Shown: in pieces, positions 54,255-64,000 of the stretch
Layout of the letters: the number at the start of each line of letters is the position of its first letter
How positions within the stretch are numbered: position 1 is the first letter of the stretch
Assembly: GCA_942159475.1 (NCBI GenBank)
Contig: OW804096.1
Coordinates: 142,903,951-142,967,950 of the forward strand
DNA length: 64,000 nt
Reading direction: 5' to 3'
From: Sthenelais limicola
Taxonomy: Eukaryota > Annelida > Polychaeta > Phyllodocida > Sigalionidae
Notes under the pieces: generated by a model
Told to the model about the DNA's origin: nothing
The model's input: the letters and a program-made list of their open reading frames with translations, nothing else
Databases searched by the model: none
Made by a program: the position numbers and the translations under genes

Positions 54255-55459
54255 AATTCTTAGCCTCAACTCCTCTGCTTCTGTTGTCCCAAGAGAATTC
54301 CTCCCAGAGGAATTGAGATTTGCTTGGATTTGTCTAGCTGAGAAATCCTTGCATTGTCCCTTGTTGTCCCTTGGATCTGGAATCTTGGATTTCAGAAGAT
54401 GGATTTTCGGATTTGGAATTTCGGATTTCAGATGGTAGATTTTCGGATTTCAGAATCTCAGATTTCTGATTTCTGGAAGAGACCAAGCTTATGCCTGGGC
54501 AGTGGGCTATATGCTAGTGGTAGATCTTTGCTATGCCAATGGGTAGCACTGTGATTCACAATTCACTAGGCACCAAGCTCACTTCATTTCTGGGTATCTG
54601 CTTGATCTGAAGGGATGACAAGATGATGGGACAGAATCTCTCGTTCATTTATTTGAACTATGGGGTAGCAGAACAGAAAAGACTCTGGACTTCCTATAGC
54701 TCTTGTTATGGGTTGCTTCTGAAGCTGTAGCAATGACTGGAAATATGCCTCTGGGGATCCTGTAGGTGGTTGTGGCAATAACTACTTCTGTCCCTAAGGT
54801 TTTTGAGTACAGTCATTGCATATGCCGGCTTTGCAATCCTGGCAGGGTAGGAGGAAAGGAGGATTTTCCGAGGATTTTCTTAAAAGACCAGGCCAGGGGC
54901 CAGGATTTTAAGGAAACCTTGTAAGCCTTGATGGACAAAACTACTTCATAGTACCACAGTCCGAAGGTAATCTATGTGTAGTACAGAAGCTGGAGGTTAG
55001 TGCCTAGGCACTGGGAAGTAGGGAGGTCAAGCCAAAAGGGCAACCCCAACCGAAATCCAGAGATACTAGTTCGCTGCCGGACGGAAATACCTTTCCTGAG
55101 GGAAGATTCGGATACTGCCCCTGGAAGTAAGGTGGGGACAGACCGGATCCCAAGCTGTTGAGGGGTTAATTCTTGTGAAGGAGATGATCTCCCACAAGAT
55201 TGCCCTAATGCAGAAAGTTTCAGTGTTGCAAAAGAGAACTTTGGAGATTCTGGATTATCTAATAGTCCAGGAGAGTTGGTATGCCCCAGTGGGAGTGGGT
55301 GGTCATGGATATTTCATCGGAAATTCTATGATTCCTTTCCTTGTGCACCACCTATGGTTTCGGCTCATATGGTGTGTGTAATGGGAGAGGGTACACTCAT
55401 TATCACTTATTGGAGTATGCTTTGTTCGGAGCTACAGGACAGACAAGATTACAGGTTTC

Positions 55460-55755
55460 GTGCTCAGTGGTCGCAAGGTGACTGAACACAAGGCTGGGTC
55501 GATGAATGTCTCGACTGGTTAGGAATGCTATTCTTGGATAGGATGTGGTATTCAGCTGCATCCAGTGCGGGAAAGAATCCAAGAACAAGCAAGAGAATCC
55601 AATATGTTTCGTGCTCAGTGGTCGCAAGGTGACTGAACATAAGACTGGGTCGATGAATGTAGTCTTGACTGGTTAGGAATGCTATTCTTGGATAGGAAGT
55701 GGTATTCAACTGCATCCAGTGCGGGAAAGAATCCAAGAACAAGCAAGAGAATCCT
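55460..55755. repeat. Tandem duplication, about 150 bp x 2
   Basis: GTGCTCAGTGGTCGCAAGGT to CAAGCAAGAGAATCC occurs twice in a row with few differences, inside the LTR element. Confidence 0.9.
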
Positions 55756-56364
55756 CTGTGAAATCCTTTGAGGTGAGATGATGGGAGAATAGGTTTAAGG
55801 TGACATTGAGAAATCTAGTTACCTAGCCAGATCTCTAACTCTTGCTAAACTGGGTAGTAGCAGTGACTCAGAAACATTGAGATGGGCTATGGGCTATAAG
55901 TGCGAGTCAGACCAGGAATTGCTGAAGGGTTTTGCCTAGGCAATCCTGCGTGCTTATGTATCAGGTGACGAGAAATCGCCGTGGCACCCGTCTACAATTC
56001 GTCCAGTAGCTGGTGAGAAAATAGAAAGGAATGACAGTTCATAGGAAGTACCACCTGTGAACTGGAGCCGCTGAAGGTCTTATGAGAAGACTACCTGAAA
56101 CTGGCTTTTGATGAGGATGGTCCAATGCAAGCTGCCAGCTTGCATTCGTGAACCTGAATTTCAGAAGCTGGGGAAGGCAGGTGGGCATACTCTAAGACTG
56201 GAAGCTGGTTGAAAAATGGCAGGGAAGGAATGTCCTATGAGGTCCGAGAAGGAGAAGATCAGTACAGGCAGACCCCAGATTGTCCGAAAGGAAAGGAAGG
56301 GGAGGAGGTGCTGTAGATCTTTCTCAAACTTCTCGGAAGAAGCGGAAACCTCAAAGGAAGAGGG

Positions 56365-56712
56365 GGTTGACAAGGGAAATCTGTTGATAAATCTGCTGTT
56401 TCCTTAGCTGATCCAGGACCCAGAGCCACTAAGCCTAGGCCAGGTAGGCCCAGGAAGGTTTTATCTATAGCAGATAAGACTAAAGTGGTTACAGTCTATG
56501 GGAGAATGCGCAGGAGGCCAAAGACCAAGACAGATACGTCCGTTTTGCCAGTGGCACCCCATGTTGTGTTGAATAGGAAGCCTGGTCGGCCTAAGAAACA
56601 ACCAGCTATGGATGTTTCCATGCCTCCAGTGCAACCTAAAGGAAGATCAGAAAGGCCAAGAAAACAACAAGTTGTTACTCCAAAGCCAATTCTTCTTCAC
56701 CTAGCCTGGTAA
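56365..56712 (+). pseudogene. AT-hook-rich remnant ORF in LTR element
   Basis: An open frame of about 115 codons ends at 56712 but has no ATG near its upstream edge. It holds three AT-hook-like cores (RPGRPRK, KPGRPKK, SERPRKQ) in a Lys/Arg/Pro-rich context. AT-hooks bind minor-groove AT DNA in chromatin proteins. It could be a captured host fragment or a basic nucleocapsid tail. No other domain is visible. Confidence 0.45.
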
Positions 56713-58003
56713 GAGCTCAATGCATGCAGAGAGCTCCAGCTTGGTTACCTACAGATTGAAATGGTACACAGAGAGAGAAATTTCTGAGCTGATTTCTTTC
56801 TCGATTAAAAGTACACAACGAGAAGTCCGACGAGTGACATGCCGAATTTAGTTACTCTGTCCTACACGACATGTAGATTTACTTCTATATGACTGGGAGA
56901 TCCTGGATTCTGGAAAGTATTTGATTTGAACGCTAAGTGTCGCTTGAGCCCAGGCTTGCCCTGCGAGTTATGGCAACTCGGAACTTGCCGTACGGCCAGA
57001 ATCTATTCATAGTGAATAGAGTGTTGCTTCAGGCTTGGCTGGATAATCAAAGAAATCTAGGATAAATTGCTCTGTGATGTCTCAACAGAGGACCAGCACA
57101 GCCAACCATGTTAAAACATGGTCCGCGCTGTAGGAGAACTGGGTGGTACCTGATTAAGAGAGAGCGAGCCATGGGGCCTTGTCGGTATATTCTAGCACTT
57201 TTTGTGGACGTAATTAACCCACATGGAGTTTTGGAGGTTGTGGATAAGGGTTCATGACTTGCTAATCGAGATCAAGAGGTAGTTGACCTAGGAGGAGAAG
57301 GCGTTGGCCGAAAGCCTTGAGTTTTCGGACGGTGAGGCGGTGACTGAAGCCGAGTTGCGAGTTGCTGGAGGACGGTGCTGTCAACCTCTTGGGGTTGGCA
57401 AAACCGTTAGAAGGCCAGGGAGAAGTCAGAGCTCTAGCAGTTCCTGACCCTGAGCCCAGGGACATGTGAGACTGTGGAGGAGGAGGTGAAGGAGAAGCTG
57501 AAGCCCGAGGGAATGGCAAAACCCGAAGGTGAAGGGACCCGAAGACTGGGGGTGAGGGTGCCTCTGTACCCGCTCCTCCGCCTGAAGGCCTTCGCCGCTC
57601 TCCTAGGAAGCACTCAGTCTGAGAAATGACAGGCCAGGTCATCGGTTCGCATCTGTAGGTCCAGACTCTGACTCTGAGGAAGTAGAATTAGTAGACTCTG
57701 AGGAAGTAGAGGAAATTTGAGTCTGAGGTTTGGCCCGAGCTGAGCCTTTAGTGAGTACTGACTTTTACAGAACAGAAATGTGGAAAGTAGGTTGAAATGG
57801 CAATTTAACTTGCTTGAAATGTTGCTGAAACTGTGAAATATTCACTCAGGAAAAAAGCAGAAGGAGCTGGGCTTCAGATTGTCTGAGTCTGACAAGGAAT
57901 CCATCAACTCCAGTCTGAGTCTAGCTTCAAAATTGCTAGAAGTACAGGTGTCTGTCTTCAGACAATGACAACCGTGAAAAGAGACCTTGGACTATCCAGG
58001 TCT
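56713..58003 (+). other. LTR element interior, no gene
   Basis: G/A-rich and TCTGAG/GACTCTGAGG-rich sequence without credible ORFs; the 126-codon minus ORF (57262-57642) is compositional. Confidence 0.4.
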
Positions 58004-58011
58004 GAGGGAAA

Positions 58012-58119
58012 GAAGTGAGCGAGGGGATTCAAGGATCCAAACCATTGTGACGTCTGCCGTTTCAGAAGTGAGCGAGGGGATTCAAGGATCCAAACCGTTG
58101 TGACATCTGCCGTTTCAGG
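58012..58119. repeat. Tandem duplication, 54 bp x 2
   Basis: GAAGTGAGCGAGGGGATTCA to TCTGCCGTTTCAG, twice with two or three differences. Confidence 0.9.
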
Positions 58120-58687
58120 ATGCCCATGATGTCAGGATGTCTATGATGTCAGGAGTGGATGCCAATAATGACGAGGAATTCCATGCCCACGCCTACCTGG
58201 ATGTTCCAGTTATCTCCACCTTGGAGCACCATGGACACAGACTAATGAACTCTGACTATAATATATATGTCATGATGCTGATACAATGGACTTGAGAAAA
58301 TTTGTTTCCATCAAATGTGTTCCAGAATAGTGTTGAGTAGACCTATTTTACCATTATTTACTCTTGTGATATATATATGTTGGGGTTGGCAGAAGGCTAA
58401 TCTTCACAATTTGAACTGTTTCTCCAAGAGTTGGATCGCATATTTTGTTTCTCCACTTTCAGCCTATTCATTAGAGATGTTGCAACCTGAAATTGTTTTG
58501 TATGTAGAGAGGACACAGAAATGCTCCTGCTTGTCTACTTATATTTATTATTCATGCTGAACCAGGTTTGCACTGTTAATTCTCTTTTTATTCAGGAAAG
58601 TGGTGAATTTTATTCTAGAGTATTGCAACTTACAGTTTATGTATTATCCCTTAAATGATTTTCAATTTGGATTTAAAATCTTTAAAA

Positions 58688-58701
58688 ACGAGGGGGAGTA
58701 T
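58688..58701 (+). other. Polypurine tract
   Basis: ACGAGGGGGAGTAT immediately upstream of the 3' LTR. Confidence 0.8.
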
Positions 58702-59174
58702 TGTAGTGATATTCAATACTCTAGGTGTCATTGTATTTCATACATTGGAGCTGTTGATTAGTTCCACTGAATAACAACAGAGGTCACTACTGTTTGCTGT
58801 ACTGCTAAGCCATTGCTTTTATATCTGATCAATCTACATGATCAATGTAACTATTACCTATCAAGACTTAGGTATAGAGTTCAATACTATTTACCATAAT
58901 GTGTCAATATGTGTATAAGTGTCTGTGATGCATTCCTCATCCCTCAACATGTACTATTTCATGATGTTGTTGTATATGTATGCAGTATGTTTTCATTAAA
59001 CACCATGAACTCTTAGGTAGCTGAATTACCTAGGAGCCCTCTGAGCCTGTGTTTCAGGCAAGAGGCCGGCGGAGGGTTGAGAGAATAAACCTAACATTGG
59101 TTGTGCTTACAACATTTGAGTTATGGTTGTTCTTTGCTAAGTCCGAACCTGGGTTGTGTAAGAAAAACACTACA
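58702..59174 (+). repeat. 3' LTR, 473 bp
   Basis: Same length as the 5' LTR and no difference found by eye; followed by CATA. Confidence 0.95.
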
Positions 59175-59478
59175 CATATATATATATTCATGAATCATTA
59201 GCCAATGAGGGTCAGGTAGGTCACGCGATAGCCGTGCCTGACCTGTTGACCTGGCGAGCATGGTGTGAACTAACATGTCGCCCTGTATTACATAACATGT
59301 ATATTGACATATGTGAACATGGTTATGGATATATAATACAGTTTATGAATATTAATAATTATGCTAATTAGTATTGGTAATGTTACGTAATTTTACGTAA
59401 CTCAAATGAGGTAATAGGTGAGCATAAAATGGGTGTGACAATGTCCCTGTATAGACCCTGGTTACATAATCAAATAAT

Positions 59479-59685
59479 GTGATGTCTTTCAGGCAAATGA
59501 GTCACAAGTGTTCTTTTCACAAGATATCTTTGGAGGAATATTTATATTTTTGGGGTGCTTAAGGCTCTCGGTAGCATAAATACATGTACTTAATTTCAAG
59601 ACAGTGTATTACATATATCTATGTATTTCGAAGTACATCCTATAGGGTGTATTTAGCTACTTTACTGGTAATTGTGCACCATATT
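59479..59685 (-). mobile_element. MITE family B, left half
   Basis: GTGATGTCTTTCAGGCAAATG to TTACTGGTAATTGTGCACC. Confidence 0.8.
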
Positions 59686-59691
59686 AAGCCT

Positions 59692-59826
59692 CTCACTTCG
59701 AACCTCAAAATGCCTTTATAATTCCATTAGGACGCGTACTCCTGGGCCGGGAAAGCCATTAGCGCAGTAGGCGTCCAATCACTGTCCTGACATATATGAA
59801 TATCTGTGAGGTGGTGAGTCTATACT
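59692..59826 (+). mobile_element. Repeat family M, copy 3
   Basis: Shares GGGAAAGCCATTA.CGCAGT and GGCGTCCAATCACTG with the copy at 25830; the ends are partial. Confidence 0.65.
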
Positions 59827-60001
59827 ATAAAAATGGGTAGGAAAAGAATGGTACAAGAAGAAAATCTTGCTGACCGAATCCTCCAAAATGACCTTTAGAT
59901 CCATGAAAGAACGAAACAAAAAGTAGAAAATATTAAATTCTTGACCGATGTTAACTGGGAGTGTGGCTTTAAGACTCAGGTCATGATCACATCCCCCATA
60001 T

Positions 60002-60233
60002 GGGTCAAGTTATCAGCAAATGTACAATTCGCCTTCACCAATTCTCTCAAATAACCCACATTTAAGACAAAAATGAGCTTCAAAATGCAGTTCAACATAA
60101 CAGAATTGATACTTTAAATCAATGCGATACCTATACTCAGATATACCAGGTATTCTTCATTTCTCAGCCTAATTTGGCAGAATTTCCTAAATGTCTACAG
60201 CTGCCAATTGTACATTATCCGAACATCTGACCC
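60002..60233 (-). mobile_element. MITE family A with ATAT TSD
   Basis: GGGTCAAGTTATCAG to CCGAACATCTGACCC, ATAT both sides. Confidence 0.9.
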
Positions 60234-60261
60234 ATATGATGTGTCACAGAAAATTATATAT

Positions 60262-60509
60262 GGGTCAAATTTTCAGAGGCTGCACAATTGGCAGCTGAGC
60301 TACTCAGCTGTCAACATTTAGTAAATTCTCCTAAACTAGGCTGCAATTTGGCCAATACTAGGTAAATTAGAGTGTATCTGGCATTGCATTTATTCTAGCA
60401 ATCTGTTTGGTTAGGTTGAACTGTTTTTTTAACCTTATTTTCATCTGAAATTTGGGTTATTTGAGAAAAGTGGTGAAGGTGAATTGTACATTTTTTGGCG
60501 CCTTGACCC
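60262..60509 (+). mobile_element. MITE family A upstream of GPCR
   Basis: GGGTCAAATTTTCAG to TTTGGCGCCTTGACCC, ATAT both sides. Ends 124 bp before the GPCR start codon. It has a small GAGCTACTCAGCTG insertion. Confidence 0.88.
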
Positions 60510-60570
60510 ATATCCACACTCTTAGAGCGCTACTGGTGATACTTTACTTCATTACCTTCTTACACGACGA

Positions 60571-60580
60571 GGAGTATAAG
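60571..60580 (+). promoter_or_regulatory. Possible TATA element for GPCR
   Basis: GAGTATAAGC about 60 bases before the ATG, followed by a C/A-rich leader (CACCCACCAACCTCTCC) without ATG. Confidence 0.35.
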
Positions 60581-60633
60581 CTCTTTCCCACCCACCAACC
60601 TCTCCATCCATCCAGCCATCCAGCCCACACAAC

Positions 60634-61644
60634 ATGGGGATGCACCCGCATAACACAGAGCCAAACCACACCAAATTATCCATCTTTGAAGACACTCCTA
60701 ACCCAGAGTACCACCAAAATGGTACTACATTACAGATGAGCAACCTGTGGGTAATCTATGGGATTATCACCTACTCTGTGATAGATGGACTACTCGCATT
60801 CATCCTCAACGGTATCGTTATCATTATAATCCAAAAAAAGGAACAGAATACTTTTGCCAATACTTTAATATTCCATCTATCTGTTATAGATTTCATATCT
60901 TCTCTGCTAAGGCCATTGCAGATAACCGCTGTCTTGGGAAGTAGTGAAATCTCTGATGGCAAGGATGAGAACGTTGTTATATGCCACCTCATAGCTGTCT
61001 TGTTTTCATTCACCTATCTCGGCAATACCTTCCTCCTCTTGCTGGTATCTGTGAATAGGTATCTTTACGTTGGAGAGGGGATATCCTACTTTGCCATCGT
61101 CACAGACAAGCGTCTGACGATTGTACTGACGCTTACATGGAGTGTGTCCATCATGTTCCCAATCCTACACAGAATTGTCACTTTTTGGGAAAATGAGGGC
61201 GACTGTCCTCTCACATTCGCTTTTCCACTGCTGCTGATAGCAATACCTTGCTGGGTTGTCTCAGCCATCTGCAACGGAGCCATCCTCAAGCTGGGATACA
61301 ACCAGTCGAGTACTATCGACTCCTTCACCTCTCCCCAGAATAGGGAAAAAACAAGAGAGAGCGTGAAGAGGACCAGTCGAGGGATAGTTACTATATGGAT
61401 TATATATACAGTGTGTTGTCTAGGACCAGTGGTCATTATGGAGACATCAAGGGGTCTAGGGGTGACCAACACTGGACTGGTGTACCAGTTCTCATGGCTT
61501 GTTTGGCGGGTGAATACTTGGACGAATCCAATAGTGTATGTGTTCAAAAGTCCAGTGTTTAGACGGGATTTGCACAAATTGTTCGGGATTCATCCTAATC
61601 GGGTTGTGGATCTGACGCCTGAAGCTGAACTCGCGGTTATATAA
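60634..61644 (+). CDS. Rhodopsin-family (class A) G-protein-coupled receptor, orphan
   Basis: 336 codons, no intron. The N-terminus is extracellular with N-glycosylation sites at N11 (NHT) and N29 (NGT) and no signal peptide. Seven hydrophobic segments carry class A landmarks: N59 in TM1 (LNGIV), D86 in TM2 (LSVIDF), C117 at the top of TM3 pairing with C191 in ECL2, NRY 141-143 in place of DRY, W169 in TM4, P205 in TM5, CCLGP 261-265 in TM6 (no W of the CWxP switch), NPIVY 298-302 in TM7, then helix 8 (FRRDLHKLF). It should signal through heterotrimeric G proteins at the plasma membrane. The NRY and missing W are unusual and could alter basal activity. I cannot assign a ligand. The start has CAACATGGG context. 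Confidence 0.9.
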   Translation: MGMHPHNTEPNHTKLSIFEDTPNPEYHQNGTTLQMSNLWVIYGIITYSVIDGLLAFILNGIVIIIIQKKEQNTFANTLIFHLSVIDFISSLLRPLQITAVLGSSEISDGKDENVVICHLIAVLFSFTYLGNTFLLLLVSVNRYLYVGEGISYFAIVTDKRLTIVLTLTWSVSIMFPILHRIVTFWENEGDCPLTFAFPLLLIAIPCWVVSAICNGAILKLGYNQSSTIDSFTSPQNREKTRESVKRTSRGIVTIWIIYTVCCLGPVVIMETSRGLGVTNTGLVYQFSWLVWRVNTWTNPIVYVFKSPVFRRDLHKLFGIHPNRVVDLTPEAELAVI

Positions 61645-61871
61645 GGGTCAGAAAATTCACAATCTACAGTTTTACACATCTATCAAATTCTGCTGAATTA
61701 GAGTGAAAAATGATAAGTACTAGGTATATCTGAGTGTATTCTGTATTGCATTCATTTAATTAATCTGTCTGGTTATGTTGAAGTGTATTTTGAACCTAAT
61801 TTTCCTTTTAAATGTGGGTTATTTGACAGGATTCGTTAAGGCGAATTGTACATTATCTTGTGATTTTACCC
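61645..61871 (+). mobile_element. MITE family A immediately after GPCR stop
   Basis: GGGTCAGAAAATTCACAATC to GTGATTTTACCC. Its first base follows the TAA, so it forms the start of the 3' UTR. ATCAAATTC subfamily. Confidence 0.88.
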
Positions 61872-63337
61872 ATCACTGGTTATAAACCAGAGATTTTCTG
61901 CTCATTGTTTTCTTATTTTCCAACCCATTCAAAACAATTTTGACCGTAATTTTGGAGGATTTGGAGAATTTCCTGTGGATTGGAGACGTCATTAATTTTG
62001 TTATAGTGTAACGATCCTGAGAGATGCATATATTGCAATGTTTCCACTGAGCTCTGGGCAGCTCCGTCACCAGCTCCGGATCCGGGCACCTCCGGGTAGT
62101 ACCTCCGGACGCCACTAGGGGTCTACATTGCAACCCATGACGATATTTGCAGTTTATATAACGTGATTAATTTATCATTAATTAACCATTCATATTATTC
62201 CATCCGGACTTTAACCATGCTACTTCTTACATATTCCACTATTTATGTTCAAGTTTGTACTTATTTCATTATTATATTTATTTATTATATTTATTTCCTG
62301 TTTTGTATTGCAAACATAATGTTACCTTAAGTCAGAAATCAATGATATACCTTAATTATGTATTTGTTCATTAATCGGGGTGAGGAACAAGGTCTTCACC
62401 CCAGCACACAAGGAGGAATAAAGGGAACATATGAAAGAAGTATTTCACTCTTGATGTTATATCTCGGAGCTGCGTTTTGGAACATATTTCAACCCTTGGT
62501 CCTTTGGAACTTTAATAATTATCCAGTAGCTTTAGTTCATTTCCTTCCATCTCCTGCTATCGATATTCATAATATATTTATTCTTGAAGAAGTAACCTAT
62601 ACGATCACGAAATATCATTATTCAATATCGATTAATATTAAGCCAGAGCTGAAACACAAATGTGCAACGATGGCCACATACACATTGGAAAGAACAATTG
62701 TTCACCTGTTTGGAAAACATGACAGTACCTTTTTCAGTGTTACAAGTGCCTTTGGCACTTGAGCCGCCCACAGACCGTATAGCAAAGATGAATATTTACA
62801 TGGTGTATATTTATATAATTTTATAAATGGTAACAATATTGTTATTATTAAGAAAAAGCCAGACTTGCAATACTGGCAATATATTTGAAATCGTCCTGGT
62901 GTCAGAGAATGAGTATACGTGACAGAGAATGGAGTGTCAGATGCACAACAGTTAGTGTGAATGCCAGGTGAGTGAGCATGCAGTGCCAGGTATTGCGTCC
63001 TGTTGTGGCTGCATTATAATGAGTATTCAGACGCGATTTTGAATGCGCATTATATGCGCAATTAGGATCACACCCATATGATTGACTTTTGAAGAAAACA
63101 TGTATTCACAGATACAATTGGTTGAGTAACACATGTTTAATATGAACATAAATGAACATGAATGATAACTTGATCCACCACAAGTGTGTGCCCAACAACA
63201 ACATGGGAGGAAATAGACGCAATGGATTTCACATAATGGTTGCTAATGCTATGTCCATTTCACTGTGATTCAAAGCCATAAGTATCACACTTTACTAGTT
63301 TGCTGTCAATCACAAAATGATCACATTGCTATCACAC
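61872..63337. other. GPCR downstream region, no further gene
   Basis: An AATAAA at about 62405 could serve the GPCR if its 3' UTR is long. The 134-codon ORF at 62358-62762 has no recognised domain and poor start context. A G/C-rich CTCCGGGTA cluster lies near 62085. Confidence 0.35.
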
Positions 63338-63525
63338 TCAAATTAGGCTGCAATTTGGCCAATAGTAGGTAAATGCGAGTATATTCGGCATTACATTGAT
63401 TCTAGCAATAGGTTTGGTTAGGTTGAACTGTATTTTGAACTTTATTTTCGTCTGAAATTTGGGTTATTTGAGAAGATTGGCAAAGTTGAATCTTCTGAAA
63501 ATCTGATTTTCTGAAAATCTGACCC
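63338..63525 (+). mobile_element. MITE family A, left end missing, duplicated terminus
   Basis: Core from AAATTAGGCTGCAATTTGG to the end, where TTCTGAAAATCTGA is repeated before CCC. Confidence 0.85.
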
Positions 63526-63529
63526 ATAT

Positions 63530-63671
63530 CTGAATGTGCTCTGTATGGTATTCATTCAATAAATCTGTTTGGTTATGTTGAATTATAATTTGAAGCTAAT
63601 TTTTGTCTTAAATTTGGGTTATTTGAGAGGATTGCTGAAGGCCAATTGTACGTTTTCTGAATATCTGACCC
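63530..63671 (+). mobile_element. MITE family A, right half, tandem to previous
   Basis: ATCTGAATGTGCTCTGTAT to CTGAATATCTGACCC. Confidence 0.85.
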
Positions 63672-63803
63672 AATATTCCTTGTGCGACGCTGCTTAACCT
63701 TGAGCCGACTCTCATTTCTCGAGCTTTATTTGGCTCATTTTGTATTTTTGTTTTTGTTTCCTAATTTTCTGTATTTCTACCATAACATGTCATCGAATAA
63801 GGC

Positions 63804-64000
63804 CAAAAAAAATAATAGGTGTGTTTCCGATTTATCTGGCTGAAAACTAGGTAGAGGGGGTGGTAATTTTTTTTTTTTTTTTTTTTTTTGTTTGGAAACC
63901 ACCTCCCAGGAACTGAGAAAAATGTCTTTTTCATAACAATAGTTGTTTTGAACATGGGAAATGTGCTTTTTGACAGTTTCGGGTTAGGAAAACCCGTTTT
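63804..64000. mobile_element. Harbinger-like MITE family E, cut by window end
   Basis: Preceded by TAA, starts GGCCAAAAAAAATAATAGG, same body as 29304-29725 with a poly-T tract. Confidence 0.85.

Larger units (their letters stand above)
53767..59174 (+). mobile_element. Non-autonomous LTR retrotransposon, 5.4 kb
   Basis: 473-bp LTRs (53767-54239 and 58702-59174) read the same throughout by eye, with ends TGTAGTG...CACTACA and a CATA target duplication. PBS-like TGGTGCCGTGACC at 54242-54254; polypurine tract ACGAGGGGGAGTA just before the 3' LTR. The 4.46-kb interior has no long ORF and no RT, RNase H or integrase. That combination of matching LTRs and an empty interior indicates a LARD-type element mobilised in trans. 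Confidence 0.93.
53517..59440 (-). repeat. Solo LTR split by a younger LTR element
   Basis: The left part 53517-53766 and right part 59175-59440, minus one CATA duplication, make about 512 bp. In LTR orientation it starts TGTCACACCC and ends CTGTATATCA. Flanked by ATGT at 53513-53516 and 59441-59444. The start TGTCAC and end TRTA.TCA resemble the gypsy LTR at 38838, and a related copy lies at about 19560-19898. Confidence 0.85.

Noticed and set aside
60771..61577. Minus-strand ORFs of 80 and 163 codons
   Set aside because: Antisense to the GPCR coding sequence, which has all class A landmarks.
62358..62762. 134-codon ORF downstream of the GPCR
   Set aside because: No recognised domain, weak start context, AT-rich composition; insufficient evidence.

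Overview
This is eukaryotic, almost certainly invertebrate metazoan, DNA. It is AT-rich, gene-poor, and its genes follow animal rules: GT-AG introns, TATA and AATAAA signals, a rhodopsin-family GPCR and a signal-peptide protein. Most of the window is transposable elements. Nothing seen here fixes the phylum.

Host genes. (1) A three-exon gene on + (promoter about 42499, 5'UTR exon about 42531-42642, coding exons 44047-44286 and 46096-46275) encodes a 139-residue secreted protein rich in cysteine, with glycine/arginine-rich ends. I reconstructed it from splice signals. (2) An intronless class A GPCR lies at 60634-61644 (+). Weaker candidates are a phase 2-2 coding exon at 8293-8397, a terminal exon at about 1405-1483, and a possible first exon with ETS and YY1 motifs on the minus strand at about 12491-12613.

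LTR elements. A Ty3/gypsy element with an envelope-like ORF occupies about 30864-39459 on the minus strand: 5' LTR, Gag with an RGG/Asn-rich tail instead of a zinc knuckle, Pol with protease, RT, RNase H and integrase, then an Env-like ORF that runs into a truncated 3' LTR. A second element at 53767-59174 (+) has 473-bp LTRs with no difference found by eye, PBS, PPT and a 4-bp target duplication (CATA), but no RT or integrase. It sits inside an older solo LTR (53517-59440) that has its own ATGT duplication.

Small DNA elements. At least 36 copies of one TIR MITE of about 237 bp (family A, ends GGGTCAG/CTGACCC, 4-bp AT-rich duplications) and about 15 copies of a second of about 410 bp (family B, ends GTGAT/ATCAC) recur through the window. 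Families C, D, E, F, G, H, J, K, L and M are rarer. The nesting gives relative ages: E in C in A at 29181-30185, D in A at 52842-53441, and a LINE in C at 16541-17570. Helitron-like ends (hairpin then CTAG) occur at 19296, 20643 and 45956. A fragment of a LINE reverse transcriptase, LINE-type tails ending in TCTTA repeats, and a tRNA-derived SINE are also present.

Tandem DNA. There is an 80-bp satellite with a two-unit higher order (about 157-720), a 69-bp minisatellite (3784-4617), an 80-88-bp array (27280-27720), long purine-rich stretches (18995-19100, 20280-20640, 23270-23880, 45540-45950) and an ACAGAC-type array (24184-24720). These produce many false ORFs.

The MITEs sit close to both host genes. 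One ends 78 bp before the TATA box of the secreted-protein gene and others fill its introns. The GPCR lies between two family A copies, and the downstream copy begins at the base after the stop codon.
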